From an uncultured Clostridiaceae bacterium (GTDB lineage: Bacteria; Bacillota; Clostridia; Lachnospirales; Lachnospiraceae), in assembly GCA_902477765.1 (NCBI GenBank), contig CABSIM010000006.1, forward strand, positions 1 through 64,000: a stretch of DNA of 64,000 nt, given 5' to 3'. The notes under the pieces are model-generated. The model saw only the letters and a list, made by a program, of their open reading frames with translations. It ran no database searches and was not told the DNA's origin. Positions 7,732-17,448 of this stretch are shown here, in pieces. A program made the translations under genes and the position numbers. Positions within the stretch are counted from its first letter, which is position 1. Each line of letters starts with the position of its first letter.

Positions 7732-8403
7732 TCACACCAGCTTATTTCCGTTTCTGCCGAACTTTTTCTTCCGGTTGAAACGTATGGGAAAAATGGGAAT
7801 CCGGGAAGCAGCCGCCTCGGCTCTTCCCTTTCCTTCTTTCTGATACAGACGGATGGTCTCATCCAGCTGCCTGAACCGCTCCTCGTCTTTTTCATCTGCC
7901 ACCCGCATCAGATAGTCCAGTTCTTTCAGCACCTTGTCGTTTACCATCTTGCTGATATCCTGGCTGAGTTTCTCGTTATTTTCCTCTATGGCCTGTCCGA
8001 TCATCTGGCTCATCAGACGCCGGAACTGTTCTGCTTTTTCTTCCGCCATCAGGGCTGCCAGCTCCCCCTGATCCATTTTTTCCAGCTCTGCCTTCTCCTG
8101 ATCCGTGCACTCCTTCAATACCGCCACAACATCCTCCTCCAATACTTCCGTCGGTACCACAATTTCCCCGTCTGTTTCCAGGGACTTTGCCAGCGCCGCC
8201 TTGATTGCCTTCAGCTGATAGCCTTTCTCCTTCAGGTCTTTGATCTGTTTAAAAAGACGGATATGGAAATCCGTATAGTAACGATGTCCCATCTCGTTTC
8301 TTGGTATATTCATTTCCAGCTCTTCTTCCCAGTACCTGAGAACATGAGATTCTACATCAACCTTTTTTGAGGCATCCGAGATCAGGTAATGTGTTTCTGA
8401 CAT
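7732..8403 (-). CDS. MerR-type HTH regulator with coiled-coil tail
   Basis: 223 aa. Residues 1-70 form a MerR-like winged helix (HVLRYWEEEL, MGHRYYTDFHIRLFKQIKDL). The remainder is long, charged and helical (about 85-200), likely coiled coil, ending in a basic tail (RFNRKKKFGRNGNKLV). It lacks Cys metal-binding residues, so it is not a metal sensor. Related Firmicutes proteins have a MerR HTH plus helical C-terminus and unknown ligands. Convergent with cbiK. Confidence 0.8.
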   Translation of the reverse strand: MSETHYLISDASKKVDVESHVLRYWEEELEMNIPRNEMGHRYYTDFHIRLFKQIKDLKEKGYQLKAIKAALAKSLETDGEIVVPTEVLEEDVVAVLKECTDQEKAELEKMDQGELAALMAEEKAEQFRRLMSQMIGQAIEENNEKLSQDISKMVNDKVLKELDYLMRVADEKDEERFRQLDETIRLYQKEGKGRAEAAASRIPIFPIRFNRKKKFGRNGNKLV

Positions 8404-8627
8404 ACTTGTCCTCTTCCTTTCATAATATTTCTTAAGGTCCGACGGCGAATCCGTTTGTTCGCACCTGTTTCTAATATATGAAGGGAACTCCCGGATTATG
8501 ACAGAAACAGGCCTGAGATTAATTTTTAATCACATCAGACCCGTTCTGAAGGCCTCTGACGCCTCATATCCGTCAGAGACTGCACAGGCGGCATCGGCTG
8601 CTGTTTTTTGCGTACAGAAATCACAGA

Positions 8628-8669
8628 AACCCCGTGTTTTGGGATCTTCCGATTCCGAAACACGGGGTT
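8628..8669 (-). terminator. Large hairpin in the 303-base gap after dnaB
   Basis: 12-bp perfect inverted repeat (8628-8639 with 8658-8669), and the inner loop can pair further. It lies 38 bases past the dnaB stop, but no clear T-tract follows, so termination is likely but not certain. The rest of 8404-8706 holds a second 8-bp hairpin (8554-8561 with 8571-8578) and the ribosome binding site and upstream region of the MerR gene. I see no gene in it. Confidence 0.6.
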
Positions 8670-8706
8670 CATATTTCCTGCATTCTGTTTTATTTTTTCC
8701 GTTTCT

Positions 8707-10047
8707 TTATTCCCGGGCCATGTTGACAAACCGGGTCAGCTCCGGTCTCCATCCCAGGTTTACCGTCCCGATGGGGCCGTTCCTCTGTTTTGCAATAATC
8801 ACTTCTGCCACGTTGGGCGTATCCGTATCCTTGTTGTAGTAATCATCCCTGTACAGGAACATCACCACGTCAGCATCCTGCTCAATGGCTCCGGATTCAC
8901 GAAGGTCAGACAGCATGGGCCGGTGGTCATTTCTGGTCTCGCAGGCCCGGGACAGCTGGGACAGCGCCACCACGGGAGCATTCAGCTCTCTGGCCAGAGC
9001 TTTCAGGGAACGGGAGATCTCCGAGATCTCCTGCTGGCGGTTGTCTCCGCTTTTCCCGCTTCCGGTCATCAGCTGAAGATAGTCGATCATGACGATGTCC
9101 AGCCCCTGTTCCAGCTTGACTTTTCTGCATTTGGACCGGAGTTCCATAATGGAGATTCCCGGCGTATCATCAATGACCAGTCTGGAATTTCCAATGGTGG
9201 CAATTCCTTCCACCACCGCATCCCAGTCCGCATCGGTCAGCGTACCCGTTCTGAGCTTCTGGGAATCCACATTGGATTCCATGGCCAGCATACGGTTTAC
9301 CAGCTGTTCCTTGGACATTTCCAGACTGAAGATCATACAGGTTTTCTGGCGCCGCACCGCAATATAATCGGCGATATTCAGGACAAATGCCGTCTTTCCC
9401 ATGGACGGCCGGGCGGCAATGAGAACCAGGTCTGAAGGCTGAAGTCCTGAGGTCCTGTAGTCCAGATCGATAAAGCCCGTGGGAATTCCGGTTACCGTGG
9501 ACTTGGAACGGGTGGCCTGCTCAATTTTGTCCAGAACATTCAGGGCAATCTGACGGATGGGAACAAATTCGCCCGACATCCGGCTCTGCAGCAGGTTGAA
9601 GATTCTTTTTTCTGTATCTGCCAGAATATCCTCAAGTCTTTCCTTGCCCGCATAACAGCTGTTGGCAATCTCTTCATTGATTCTGATCAGGCGGCGCATG
9701 ACGGCTTTTTCATGAACGATGGCGGCATAGGAACGTACATTGGCAGATGTGGGAACCGTTTCCATGATATCCCGGACAAATTCCAGACTGCACACTTCCG
9801 GCGGCACATCCTTTTCCCTGAGCCGGTCCTGAAGCGTCACCAGATCCACCGGCTTTCCTTCATTGAACAGCTCCACCATGGTCTCAAACATGACCCCATA
9901 CTGGCGCTGGTAAAAATCGTCCGCCGTGACGGTCTCGGAAGCGGCAATAATGGCATCCCGGTCCATCAGCATGGCACCGATCACCGACTGCTCCGCTTCT
10001 ACGCTGTGCGGGAGAACCCGCTTGACTAACGCTTCATCCATTGTCAT
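8707..10047 (-). CDS. dnaB: Replicative DNA helicase DnaB
   Basis: 446 aa. The N-terminal domain (about 10-115) interacts with primase; the C-terminal RecA-like ring domain (about 175-440) has Walker A ARPSMGKTA, Walker B IVMIDYLQLM and the conserved SQLSRACE and DLRESGAIEQDAD motifs. It unwinds DNA ahead of the replisome. It is the last gene of the gdpP-rplI-dnaB operon, an order conserved in Firmicutes, 38 bases after rplI. Two in-frame ATG codons (M1 and M3) are both possible starts after CAGGAG. Confidence 0.97.
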   Translation of the reverse strand: MTMDEALVKRVLPHSVEAEQSVIGAMLMDRDAIIAASETVTADDFYQRQYGVMFETMVELFNEGKPVDLVTLQDRLREKDVPPEVCSLEFVRDIMETVPTSANVRSYAAIVHEKAVMRRLIRINEEIANSCYAGKERLEDILADTEKRIFNLLQSRMSGEFVPIRQIALNVLDKIEQATRSKSTVTGIPTGFIDLDYRTSGLQPSDLVLIAARPSMGKTAFVLNIADYIAVRRQKTCMIFSLEMSKEQLVNRMLAMESNVDSQKLRTGTLTDADWDAVVEGIATIGNSRLVIDDTPGISIMELRSKCRKVKLEQGLDIVMIDYLQLMTGSGKSGDNRQQEISEISRSLKALARELNAPVVALSQLSRACETRNDHRPMLSDLRESGAIEQDADVVMFLYRDDYYNKDTDTPNVAEVIIAKQRNGPIGTVNLGWRPELTRFVNMARE

Positions 10048-10085
10048 ATCTCTCCTGTCGCAGAATCCATTTCAGGCGGCGGTAT

Positions 10086-10532
10086 TTAGGCTTCAACCAC
10101 CTTCACCCGCAGCACGGCGGTCACATCCTTGTGAAGCCGTACCGGAACTTCCGTTGTCCCCAGGCTCTTGATGGGTTCCGGAAGAATCATTTTCTTTTTG
10201 TCAATATCCAGCTTCAGCTGTTCCTGAGCCGCTCTGGCAATCTCCTTGGTGGAAACGGAACCGAAAGTTCTTCCTCCTTCTCCCGCCTTGATGGCAACTG
10301 TCACTGACATGTTTTCCATTTCGGCCGCCAGTTTTTTTGCAGCCGCCAGCTGCTCTGCCGCAATTTTTTCCTCATTGGCCTTTTTCAGCTTCAGATCATT
10401 GAGATTCTTGGCATTGGCCTCCACTCCCAGCTTTTTGGGAAGAATAAAGTTTCTGGCATATCCGTCATTGACCTTTACGATCTGTCCTTTTTTTCCAAGT
10501 GCTTTCACGTCTTCCAGCAATACAATTTCCAT
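10086..10532 (-). CDS. rplI: 50S ribosomal protein L9
   Basis: 148 aa, the usual length. The N-terminal rRNA-binding domain (MEIVLLEDVKALGKKG, NDGYARNFILPKK) is joined by a long helix to the C-terminal domain (GGRTFGSVSTKEIA). AAAGGAG lies 7 bases before the ATG. It is separated from gdpP by a single base, so co-translation is likely. Confidence 0.97.
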   Translation of the reverse strand: MEIVLLEDVKALGKKGQIVKVNDGYARNFILPKKLGVEANAKNLNDLKLKKANEEKIAAEQLAAAKKLAAEMENMSVTVAIKAGEGGRTFGSVSTKEIARAAQEQLKLDIDKKKMILPEPIKSLGTTEVPVRLHKDVTAVLRVKVVEA

Positions 10533-10533
10533 A

Positions 10534-12579
10534 TTAAAATTCTCCTTTCGCCTGCATGGAACTGATGATGTCCTTGATCTGTTTTTTGGCTTCCTCCACA
10601 GTGATTCCCGTAAGCTGTGCTCCGGCTATGGTTCTGTGGCCTCCGCCTCCGAATTTCTCCATCATGACCTGTACATTGACTTCATCAATGGACCGGGCGC
10701 TGAGATAGATTTTTCCGTCATAGGGAGTCAGCACCACCGATGCCTTGATCCCCACAATATTCAGAAGCTCGTTTGCCGCCTGGGCGCCCACCACCGTGGG
10801 GCTCTCCACGCCTTCTGACGGGCAGACGCTGATGGCAAATGCCCCGTTGAAGACTTCTGCCTGGCGTACCGCCTCTGCTCTGGCTTTATAATCTTCCATC
10901 TTGTCACGGAACAGCTTTCTGACCCTGGTCACGTCGGCTCCGTTCCGTCTCAGGAACGCGGCTGCCTCGAATGTTCTGACACCGGCCTGATTCTTGAAGT
11001 TATTGGTATCAATCACAATACCGGCATACATGGCATCCGCTTCCGCGGATTTCATGCGGATACTGTCTGCCACATACTGAAGGATTTCTGCCACCAGCTC
11101 GCAGGCTGAAGAAGCGTACGGTTCCACATAGGACAGTGTGGCATTGGAAATGATCTCTCCGGACTGTCTGTGGTGATCGATGACCACAATGGTTTTCACC
11201 AGTTTCAGAAGCTCAGGCGCTTCTGTATAGCTGGGTCTGTTCACATCCACCACCACCAGGGCCGTATTGGCATCCACGGTTTCAGCCGCTTCCTCTCCGG
11301 TCAGGAACAGGTCTTCCGGATATTCACTGTTTCCCACAAACCGGTCCATCATGGGCCGTACGGAAGATGTCACGTCATTGATGACGATGCTGGCCTTCTT
11401 GTTGAGGGCAGTGGCAATCCGGTACATGCCGATGGCGGAGCCGAAGGAATCGATGTCACCGATCTTATGTCCCATGATCAGGAGACGGTCCTTGGTTTCC
11501 AGAAGTTCCCGCAGGGCATGGGCCTTGACTCTGGCTTTGACTCTGGTGGTCTTTTCCAGCTGCTGAGATTTTCCGCCGTAATACTGGATCTTTCCTCCGT
11601 CCTTCACCACGGCCTGGTCACCGCCGCGGCCCAGCGCCATGTCAATGGCCGTACGGGCATACTCATAATTCTGAATATAGGTCTCCCCGTTCATACCCAG
11701 GCCGATGCTCAGAGTCACAGCCATCTCATTTCCGATGTTGACATTCTTCACATCTTCCAGAAGATTGAACCGGTCTTCCTCCAGATGGGCCACATACTTC
11801 TGCTTGATGGCAAAAAAGTATTTGTCTTTTTCCAGTTTTTTCACGATTCCGTTCATGGCGGAAATGTATTTGTTGATCCGCCGGTCAATAAGCGCCACCA
11901 GAAGGGACCGCCGTACTTCTTCCACGGTCTCCAGGGCCTCATCGTAATTGTCCAGATAGATCAGGCCTGCCACCATTTTCTGATCCGTGATGGCCTGCTT
12001 GAATGCATGGATCTCGGTTTCATCATACAGATACACGGCCAGAATCTCCTGGCTTCCGTCAGCTGCCCCGGAATGCCCGTCCATGATGTCTTCCGGATGC
12101 ATGCGGAATCGTTTTATGATGATTTTGTATTTTGAATCGCCGTAGGAACTGTGAAATTCCGAACGGTATTCCGTTCCCTCCAGCGCTTCTTTTGTGATCT
12201 CCGCAAACAGGGCGCAGAGATTCTTCCTGGAATTTTTTTCTTCCTTCACCGCAGCAGTAAACGCCCGGTTCATCCAGAGGATTTTTCCGTCCGTATCTGC
12301 AATGGCGTATGGAAGTTCCATGGATGCCAGCAGCTGTTTCTGGCTCCAGGAATACTCTGCCGCATAGGAGACAAGTCCTGATGCCAGACCCTTTCTTCCA
12401 TACCAGAAAAGGAACCCGGCACACCCCAGATAAAGAGCCGTGAACACGGCCATGAGCGCTCCTGCCTGCGGTGCCACAAGGCCTGCGGCAATATTGCCGC
12501 AGATGACCAGAATCGACAGCAGCAGCGGCCATTGCATATATTTCTGCAATATATTTTTGACCTTTTTATCTTCTTTCAT
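10534..12579 (-). CDS. gdpP: Cyclic-di-AMP phosphodiesterase GdpP
   Basis: 681 aa. Two N-terminal membrane helices (about 15-65), a PAS domain (about 85-150), a degenerate GGDEF domain (about 200-335) and DHH/DHHA1 phosphodiesterase domains (about 350-670, with DIDSFGSAIG, VVVDVNRPS, VIDHHR and GGGGHRTIAGA). It hydrolyses c-di-AMP to pApA, affecting potassium and osmotic balance, cell wall and beta-lactam tolerance. First gene of the operon with rplI and dnaB, with a good promoter at 12669-12697. Confidence 0.95.
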   Translation of the reverse strand: MKEDKKVKNILQKYMQWPLLLSILVICGNIAAGLVAPQAGALMAVFTALYLGCAGFLFWYGRKGLASGLVSYAAEYSWSQKQLLASMELPYAIADTDGKILWMNRAFTAAVKEEKNSRKNLCALFAEITKEALEGTEYRSEFHSSYGDSKYKIIIKRFRMHPEDIMDGHSGAADGSQEILAVYLYDETEIHAFKQAITDQKMVAGLIYLDNYDEALETVEEVRRSLLVALIDRRINKYISAMNGIVKKLEKDKYFFAIKQKYVAHLEEDRFNLLEDVKNVNIGNEMAVTLSIGLGMNGETYIQNYEYARTAIDMALGRGGDQAVVKDGGKIQYYGGKSQQLEKTTRVKARVKAHALRELLETKDRLLIMGHKIGDIDSFGSAIGMYRIATALNKKASIVINDVTSSVRPMMDRFVGNSEYPEDLFLTGEEAAETVDANTALVVVDVNRPSYTEAPELLKLVKTIVVIDHHRQSGEIISNATLSYVEPYASSACELVAEILQYVADSIRMKSAEADAMYAGIVIDTNNFKNQAGVRTFEAAAFLRRNGADVTRVRKLFRDKMEDYKARAEAVRQAEVFNGAFAISVCPSEGVESPTVVGAQAANELLNIVGIKASVVLTPYDGKIYLSARSIDEVNVQVMMEKFGGGGHRTIAGAQLTGITVEEAKKQIKDIISSMQAKGEF

Positions 12580-12668
12580 ATTCCTCTCCTATTGGTTTCC
12601 CGGGCCGGCCGCGTCCCTCTCCCCGGGCGGCGTATCCTCCGGACGCGGAATTTTGCAGCTTTGGAGAC

Positions 12669-12697
12669 AGTATAGCATAATTCCGCCTATTTGTAAA
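12669..12697 (-). promoter_or_regulatory. Sigma-A promoter of the gdpP-rplI-dnaB operon
   Basis: Minus strand TTTACA (12692-12697), 17-base spacer, TATACT (12669-12674), about 90 bases upstream of gdpP. The intervening leader is GC-rich. Confidence 0.7.
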
Positions 12698-12825
12698 TTT
12701 TATTCCCGGTGACTTTCCTGTTGACTTTCCGCAGATTCTGTGTCACATTATCCATAAACGTTTCCTGTCCCGTTTCCGGACAGAACCGTCAAAATTCTTG
12801 ATGCAGATAGCAGGGGAGGACTATC

Positions 12826-14190
12826 ATGACTTTGGAAAATGATCTTGGACGCGACGACATAAAAAGACTTGTGTTCAGAATCGCTCTGCCCAGCATGCTG
12901 GCGCAGTTTGTCAGTGTATTTTACAGTATTGTGGACAGGATGTATATCGGAAATATCCCGTCGGTGGGAAGCACGGCTCTGGCCGGTGTGGGAGTATGCG
13001 GCCCTGTGGTGACCATGGTGGGATCTCTGGCATTTCTGGTGGGAGTCGGCGGTGCCCCTCTCATGAGCATGAAAATGGGTGAAGGCAATCAGGACCAGGC
13101 AAAAAAAATCCTGGCCAACGCATTCCTGATGCTGATTCTCTTTTCCGTGCTGGCCGTGGCTGTTGTTTTTCCGCTCCGGGAACCCATGCTGCGCATGTTC
13201 GGTGCCAGTGAAACCACCTACATTTATGCGGATACCTATTTTTCCATCTATCTTTCCGGAACTGTCTTCGCGCTGATGTCCACCGGAATGAACCAGTTTA
13301 TCATCTGTCAGGGATTTGCCCGGACCGGCATGATCTCCGTTCTCATCGGCGCAGTCCTGAACATCCTGCTGGATCCGGTGTTTATCTTTCTCTTTGACAT
13401 GGGAGTGGCCGGAGCCGCAGTTGCCACGGTTCTTTCTCAGGTGGCAAGCTGCGCCTATGTACTCCTGTTTCTGTTCGGCAGAAAGGTCCCCATCCGCATC
13501 AGCTTCGGCGGATATGATCCCGGCATCATGAAGAAAATTCTGTGCATCGGCTTCACTCCGTTTGTCATCATCGCCATTGACAATGTGATGATCATTGCCA
13601 TGAATGCCGTTCTCCAGAATTACGGAGGGCCTGCAGAAGGAGATCTTCTTGTGACCTGTGCCACCATCGTCCAGAGCTTCATGCTGATTGTCACCATGCC
13701 CCTGGGCGGAATCACCGGCGGAACCCAGACCATTCTGGCCTTTAACTATGGTGCTCACCGCCCTGACCGTGTCAAGAAAGCGCAGCGCTACATCTTCATA
13801 CTGGCTGTGGGATACACGACCCTGCTTTTCATACTGGCGCGGACAGCGGGCCCCCTTTTCGTCCGGCTGTTCACTTCAGACAGTGTCCTGGCAGCAGAGG
13901 CATTTCAGTTTATCCGGATCTGTACTCTGGCGGTGATTCCGCTGGGCGTCCAGTATGTAATTGTAGACGGATTCACAGGAATAGGGCAGGTACGTCTGTC
14001 CCTGCCCCTTTCATTCTTCAGAAAACTTGTTTACTTTGTTTCACTGTTTGTTCTTCCGGCCCTCTGGGGTGCCAGAACAGCTTTCTATGCGGAACCTCTG
14101 TCTGATCTTTTCGGTCCGCTGGCATCGGTCATTGTGTACTCCGTTGCCATGAAAAAAATCTTAAAGAAGCCCGTCCTGCCCCCGGTCTAA
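12826..14190 (+). CDS. MATE family efflux transporter
   Basis: 454 aa, about 12 membrane helices in two MatE halves. It exports drugs or metabolites by Na+ or H+ antiport; the substrate cannot be predicted. GGGGAGG lies before the ATG. The 3' end overlaps the convergent KdpD-like gene by 30 bases. One of three MATE genes in the window; this one differs clearly in sequence from the other two. Confidence 0.9.
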   Translation: MTLENDLGRDDIKRLVFRIALPSMLAQFVSVFYSIVDRMYIGNIPSVGSTALAGVGVCGPVVTMVGSLAFLVGVGGAPLMSMKMGEGNQDQAKKILANAFLMLILFSVLAVAVVFPLREPMLRMFGASETTYIYADTYFSIYLSGTVFALMSTGMNQFIICQGFARTGMISVLIGAVLNILLDPVFIFLFDMGVAGAAVATVLSQVASCAYVLLFLFGRKVPIRISFGGYDPGIMKKILCIGFTPFVIIAIDNVMIIAMNAVLQNYGGPAEGDLLVTCATIVQSFMLIVTMPLGGITGGTQTILAFNYGAHRPDRVKKAQRYIFILAVGYTTLLFILARTAGPLFVRLFTSDSVLAAEAFQFIRICTLAVIPLGVQYVIVDGFTGIGQVRLSLPLSFFRKLVYFVSLFVLPALWGARTAFYAEPLSDLFGPLASVIVYSVAMKKILKKPVLPPV

Positions 14191-15402
14191 GCGTTCCAGG
14201 GCCAGGGCGCATTCGCCCAGGACGGATACTGCCAGATTTATCTCAAATACCGACAGACTTTCCTTTTTCAGCGCGATTCCGGCCACCCCCAGGATATCCT
14301 GGCTTCCTCTGGCTGCCAGATACAGGCATTCAGCCTCCGGTATGATATCCGTGGTGGCTCCGGCACGCCGCCCGCTCACAAGCACTCTTCCGGCCGCCGC
14401 CGCTTCATTTCCCGTCAGATATTCTTCTTTGGTGTCACCGTCAAAATCCCTTCCGAAATACACTTCCGGTTCATCCAGCCCGTTTCCCTTCACCGGATAA
14501 AAGACCACGGTTTTCCCGAACAGACGGATCAGCATCTCTGCCGCATCCCGGATCACTTCCTGCCGGCTTTCTGCCTGGCGGAAAAGCTGATTGGCTTCCA
14601 GAATCATTTTGGCCCGGTAGGCCGTCTGGGCCGAAATACATGCTCTGTGCTTTACATGCAGAGCCACTGCACTGGCCCCTCCGAGACATACTGCAAAAAT
14701 CATAAGTTCCGCAGTCCCGCTCATTCCGTATACAGCCAGAGAATATACCGGTTTCATAAAGAAAAAATCAAACAGCGCCACCGCTGCCAGAAGACTGATC
14801 CATGTGCTGAAAATGCTTCCCGTAATAAGGGATGCCGTAAATACAGCTCCCATATAGACAGGAATAATGCCGGCATTTCCGATTCCTGCCGCTGTAAGCA
14901 CGGAACCGGCCGCTGTGGCGGCGGCAAGGGCCGCGGCAAAGACAGCAGGCGCCTTCCATCGGATCCGTCCGCCCGGCTCCAGATGAAGATGCCGTTTTGC
15001 ATACCATTCCCTGGTGCCGTCCGGTATGATGAAAATGTCGGTCTCAGGCCTCAGTTCCATAATCCGGTCCACAATAAGATCACTGGTGTGGAACCGCTCC
15101 TGCTTCATGCTGCTGCGGCCCATGATGATCTTGGTAACTCCTGTTTTCCTCACATACTCCGCGATCTGAAATCCCACGTCATCGCCGGATACACAGACCA
15201 CTTTTCCGATTCGTTCCTCTGCTTCTTTCCGGTTTGCTTCCAGATTTCTCTTGATTTCTTCTGTCATCTGTCTGTCCGCCGGTGTTTCCACGTACAGGCC
15301 TGTAATCCGGGCTCCCAGAGCCGCTGCCAGATCAGCTGCTGCCCGGATCACTTTCTGATTGGACGGCGATGCAGACACACATACAAGTAAATGCTGTTCC
15401 AT
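14161..15402 (-). CDS. KdpD-like sensor without kinase domain (USP-DUF4118-GAF)
   Basis: 413 aa from the Met that follows GAGGAGAGGG; an upstream in-frame Met 20 codons earlier has no such site. Residues 1-125 are a universal-stress-protein domain (LLVCVSASPSNQKVIRAA, IIMGRSSMK). Residues about 145-255 are four membrane helices like the DUF4118 sensor of KdpD. Residues about 270-410 are GAF-like. KdpD proper also has an N-terminal KdpD ATPase domain and a C-terminal His kinase; both are missing, and the gene ends cleanly after the GAF part. No kdpABC or kdpE is nearby. Likely a sensor module for another partner. Confidence 0.8.
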   Translation of the reverse strand: MEQHLLVCVSASPSNQKVIRAAADLAAALGARITGLYVETPADRQMTEEIKRNLEANRKEAEERIGKVVCVSGDDVGFQIAEYVRKTGVTKIIMGRSSMKQERFHTSDLIVDRIMELRPETDIFIIPDGTREWYAKRHLHLEPGGRIRWKAPAVFAAALAAATAAGSVLTAAGIGNAGIIPVYMGAVFTASLITGSIFSTWISLLAAVALFDFFFMKPVYSLAVYGMSGTAELMIFAVCLGGASAVALHVKHRACISAQTAYRAKMILEANQLFRQAESRQEVIRDAAEMLIRLFGKTVVFYPVKGNGLDEPEVYFGRDFDGDTKEEYLTGNEAAAAGRVLVSGRRAGATTDIIPEAECLYLAARGSQDILGVAGIALKKESLSVFEINLAVSVLGECALALERLDRGQDGLL

Positions 15403-15512
15403 CAGGTGATCCCTCTCCTCTGCAGAATACGGAGGCAAACTCCCCCTTATGCCCAATAGCATAGCATGAATTAAATTAAATTGGCATTAATCTCATGGCC
15501 TTCAAAATAAAG

Positions 15513-15555
15513 AAAGCATAAAGATGGGACTGCAGAGTCCCGTTCTTTATGCTTT
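15513..15555 (-). terminator. Terminator of the ABC-F gene
   Basis: 11-bp outer stem (15513-15523 with 15545-15555) enclosing an inner GGGAC/GTCCC stem, with a T-rich tail on the minus strand. It separates the ABC-F gene from the KdpD-like gene. Confidence 0.9.
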
Positions 15556-15563
15556 TCTCTGTT

Positions 15564-17201
15564 TTAATCGTCGTTTTCTTCACTTTCCGTAACGGTGAAG
15601 GTAAATCTCTTTCTGGCCATTTCGTCGCTTTCCAGATATTCATCATAGGTGGTGATCTTGTCGATCAGCTGGCCTCCGATGATCTCCATAATCCGGTTTG
15701 CCGTGGTCTGCACAATCTGATGGTCACGGGATGAAAAGATCATGACGCCCGGGAATTTCTTCATTCCGTTATTCAGCGCCGTGATGGCCTCCATGTCGAG
15801 ATGGTCCGTGGGCTCATCCAGCAGAAGCACGTTGGCTCCGGAAATCATCATCTTGGACAGCATGCAGCGGACTTTCTCGCCTCCGGACAGGACTCTTACC
15901 TTCTTGACGCCGTCCTCACCGGCAAACAGCATTCTTCCCAGGAAACCGCGGACATAGGTCACATCCTTTTCCGGGGAATACTGGGTCAGCCAGTCCACAA
16001 TGGTATCATCGTTATCGAATTCCGCGCTGTTGTCCTTGGGGAAATATGCCTGCGTGGTGGTCAGACCCCATTTATAGCTTCCGGAATCCGGCTCCATTTC
16101 TCCTGAAAGGATTTTGAACAGCGTTGTCTTGGCCAGCTCGTTGGGGCCGACCAGAGCCACCTTGTCTTCCCTTCCCAGTGTGAAGGAAATATTGTCCAGA
16201 ACCTTGACTCCGTCAATGGTCTTGGTGAGATTTTCCACCGTCAGGACCTCATTTCCGATCTCACGGAAAGGACGGAAGTCGATATACGGATATTTTCTGC
16301 TGGAAGGTTTGATCTCATCCAGTTCAATCTTTTCCAGCGCACGTTTTCTGGAAGTCGCCTGCTTGGATTTGGAGGCATTGGCAGAGAATCTCTGGATGAA
16401 CTCCTGAAGTTCCTTGATTTTCTCTTCTTTCTTCCGGTTTGCTTCTTTCATCTGACGGATCATCAGCTGACTGGACTCAAACCAGAAATCATAGTTTCCG
16501 GCATACAGCTGGATCTTGCCGTAATCGATGTCCGCAATCTGGGTACATACTTTGTTGAGGAAATAACGGTCATGGGATACCACGATCACCGTGTTCTCAA
16601 AATTGATCAGGAACTCTTCCAGCCACGCAATGGCGTCCAGATCCAGGTGGTTGGTGGGCTCATCCAGAAGAAGGATGTCCGGATTTCCGAACAGCGCCTG
16701 GGCAAGCAGAACCTTGACCTTCTGCGGACCTGTCAGTTCCTTCATGGTTTTATAGTGAAATTCCGTCTCAATTCCCAGTCCGTTCAGAAGGTTTTCCGCA
16801 TCGGATTCTGCCTCCCATCCGTTCATGGTGGCAAATTCGCCTTCCAGTTCTGCGGCCCGGATTCCGTCCTCATCGGTAAAATCTTCTTTCATGTAGATGG
16901 CGTCTTTTTCCTTCATAATGTCATAAAGACGCTTGTTTCCCATGATTACCGTATCCAGTACGGAAAATTCATCGTATTTAAAATGGTCCTGCTGCAGGAA
17001 TGACAGACGCTGTCCCGGGGTGATGGCCACCTCGCCGCTGGTGGGCTCCAGCTGCCCGGAAAGGATCCTCAGAAACGTGGACTTGCCGGCGCCGTTGGCA
17101 CCGATCAGGCCGTAGCAGTTTCCTTCGGTGAATTTGATGTTGACATCTTCAAACAATGCCTTTTTCCCTACCCGCAGTGTCACATTGTTGGCACTTATCA
17201 T
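15564..17201 (-). CDS. ABC-F family ATPase
   Basis: 545 aa from the ATG preceded by AAGGAG; a 20-codon upstream extension lacks a start signal. Two ABC domains without membrane parts, joined by a charged linker (about 250-310). Domain 1: Walker A GANGAGKST, LTGPQ in place of LSGGQ, and LLLDEPTNHLD. Domain 2: GPNELAKTT as Walker A, LSGGE, and LLLDEPTDHLD. The family acts on ribosomes as translation factors or antibiotic-resistance proteins; this YkpA/YbiT-like type is probably housekeeping. The motif variants should be checked against relatives before being called unusual. Confidence 0.9.
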   Translation of the reverse strand: MISANNVTLRVGKKALFEDVNIKFTEGNCYGLIGANGAGKSTFLRILSGQLEPTSGEVAITPGQRLSFLQQDHFKYDEFSVLDTVIMGNKRLYDIMKEKDAIYMKEDFTDEDGIRAAELEGEFATMNGWEAESDAENLLNGLGIETEFHYKTMKELTGPQKVKVLLAQALFGNPDILLLDEPTNHLDLDAIAWLEEFLINFENTVIVVSHDRYFLNKVCTQIADIDYGKIQLYAGNYDFWFESSQLMIRQMKEANRKKEEKIKELQEFIQRFSANASKSKQATSRKRALEKIELDEIKPSSRKYPYIDFRPFREIGNEVLTVENLTKTIDGVKVLDNISFTLGREDKVALVGPNELAKTTLFKILSGEMEPDSGSYKWGLTTTQAYFPKDNSAEFDNDDTIVDWLTQYSPEKDVTYVRGFLGRMLFAGEDGVKKVRVLSGGEKVRCMLSKMMISGANVLLLDEPTDHLDMEAITALNNGMKKFPGVMIFSSRDHQIVQTTANRIMEIIGGQLIDKITTYDEYLESDEMARKRFTFTVTESEENDD

Positions 17202-17356
17202 TCTTTCCAATCTCCTTTTTATTCCATGGAAACAGAACTGTTTCCGGAATTTATCCGCCAAAAAAAGGGGCTTTTTCCTCCCCTTTGCAGTTACGCTCTT
17301 ATTCTATTAGGAAATCCCTGATTTTGCAAGGGTTTTCTCGTATTTTCCCTTTTTCT

Positions 17357-17385
17357 TTGCTTTGCCGGAAGTTTTATGCTATAAT
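17357..17385 (+). promoter_or_regulatory. Sigma-A promoter for the lysO genes
   Basis: TTGCTT (17357-17362), 17-base spacer, TATAAT (17380-17385). The leader is about 57 bases and contains a small CCGGT/ACCGG hairpin. Confidence 0.65.
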
Positions 17386-17448
17386 TTCCATGTTTGCCCT
17401 GAGCCGGTAAACATCACCGGTAAATATCAAGATAAAAGGAGGCGTCTT

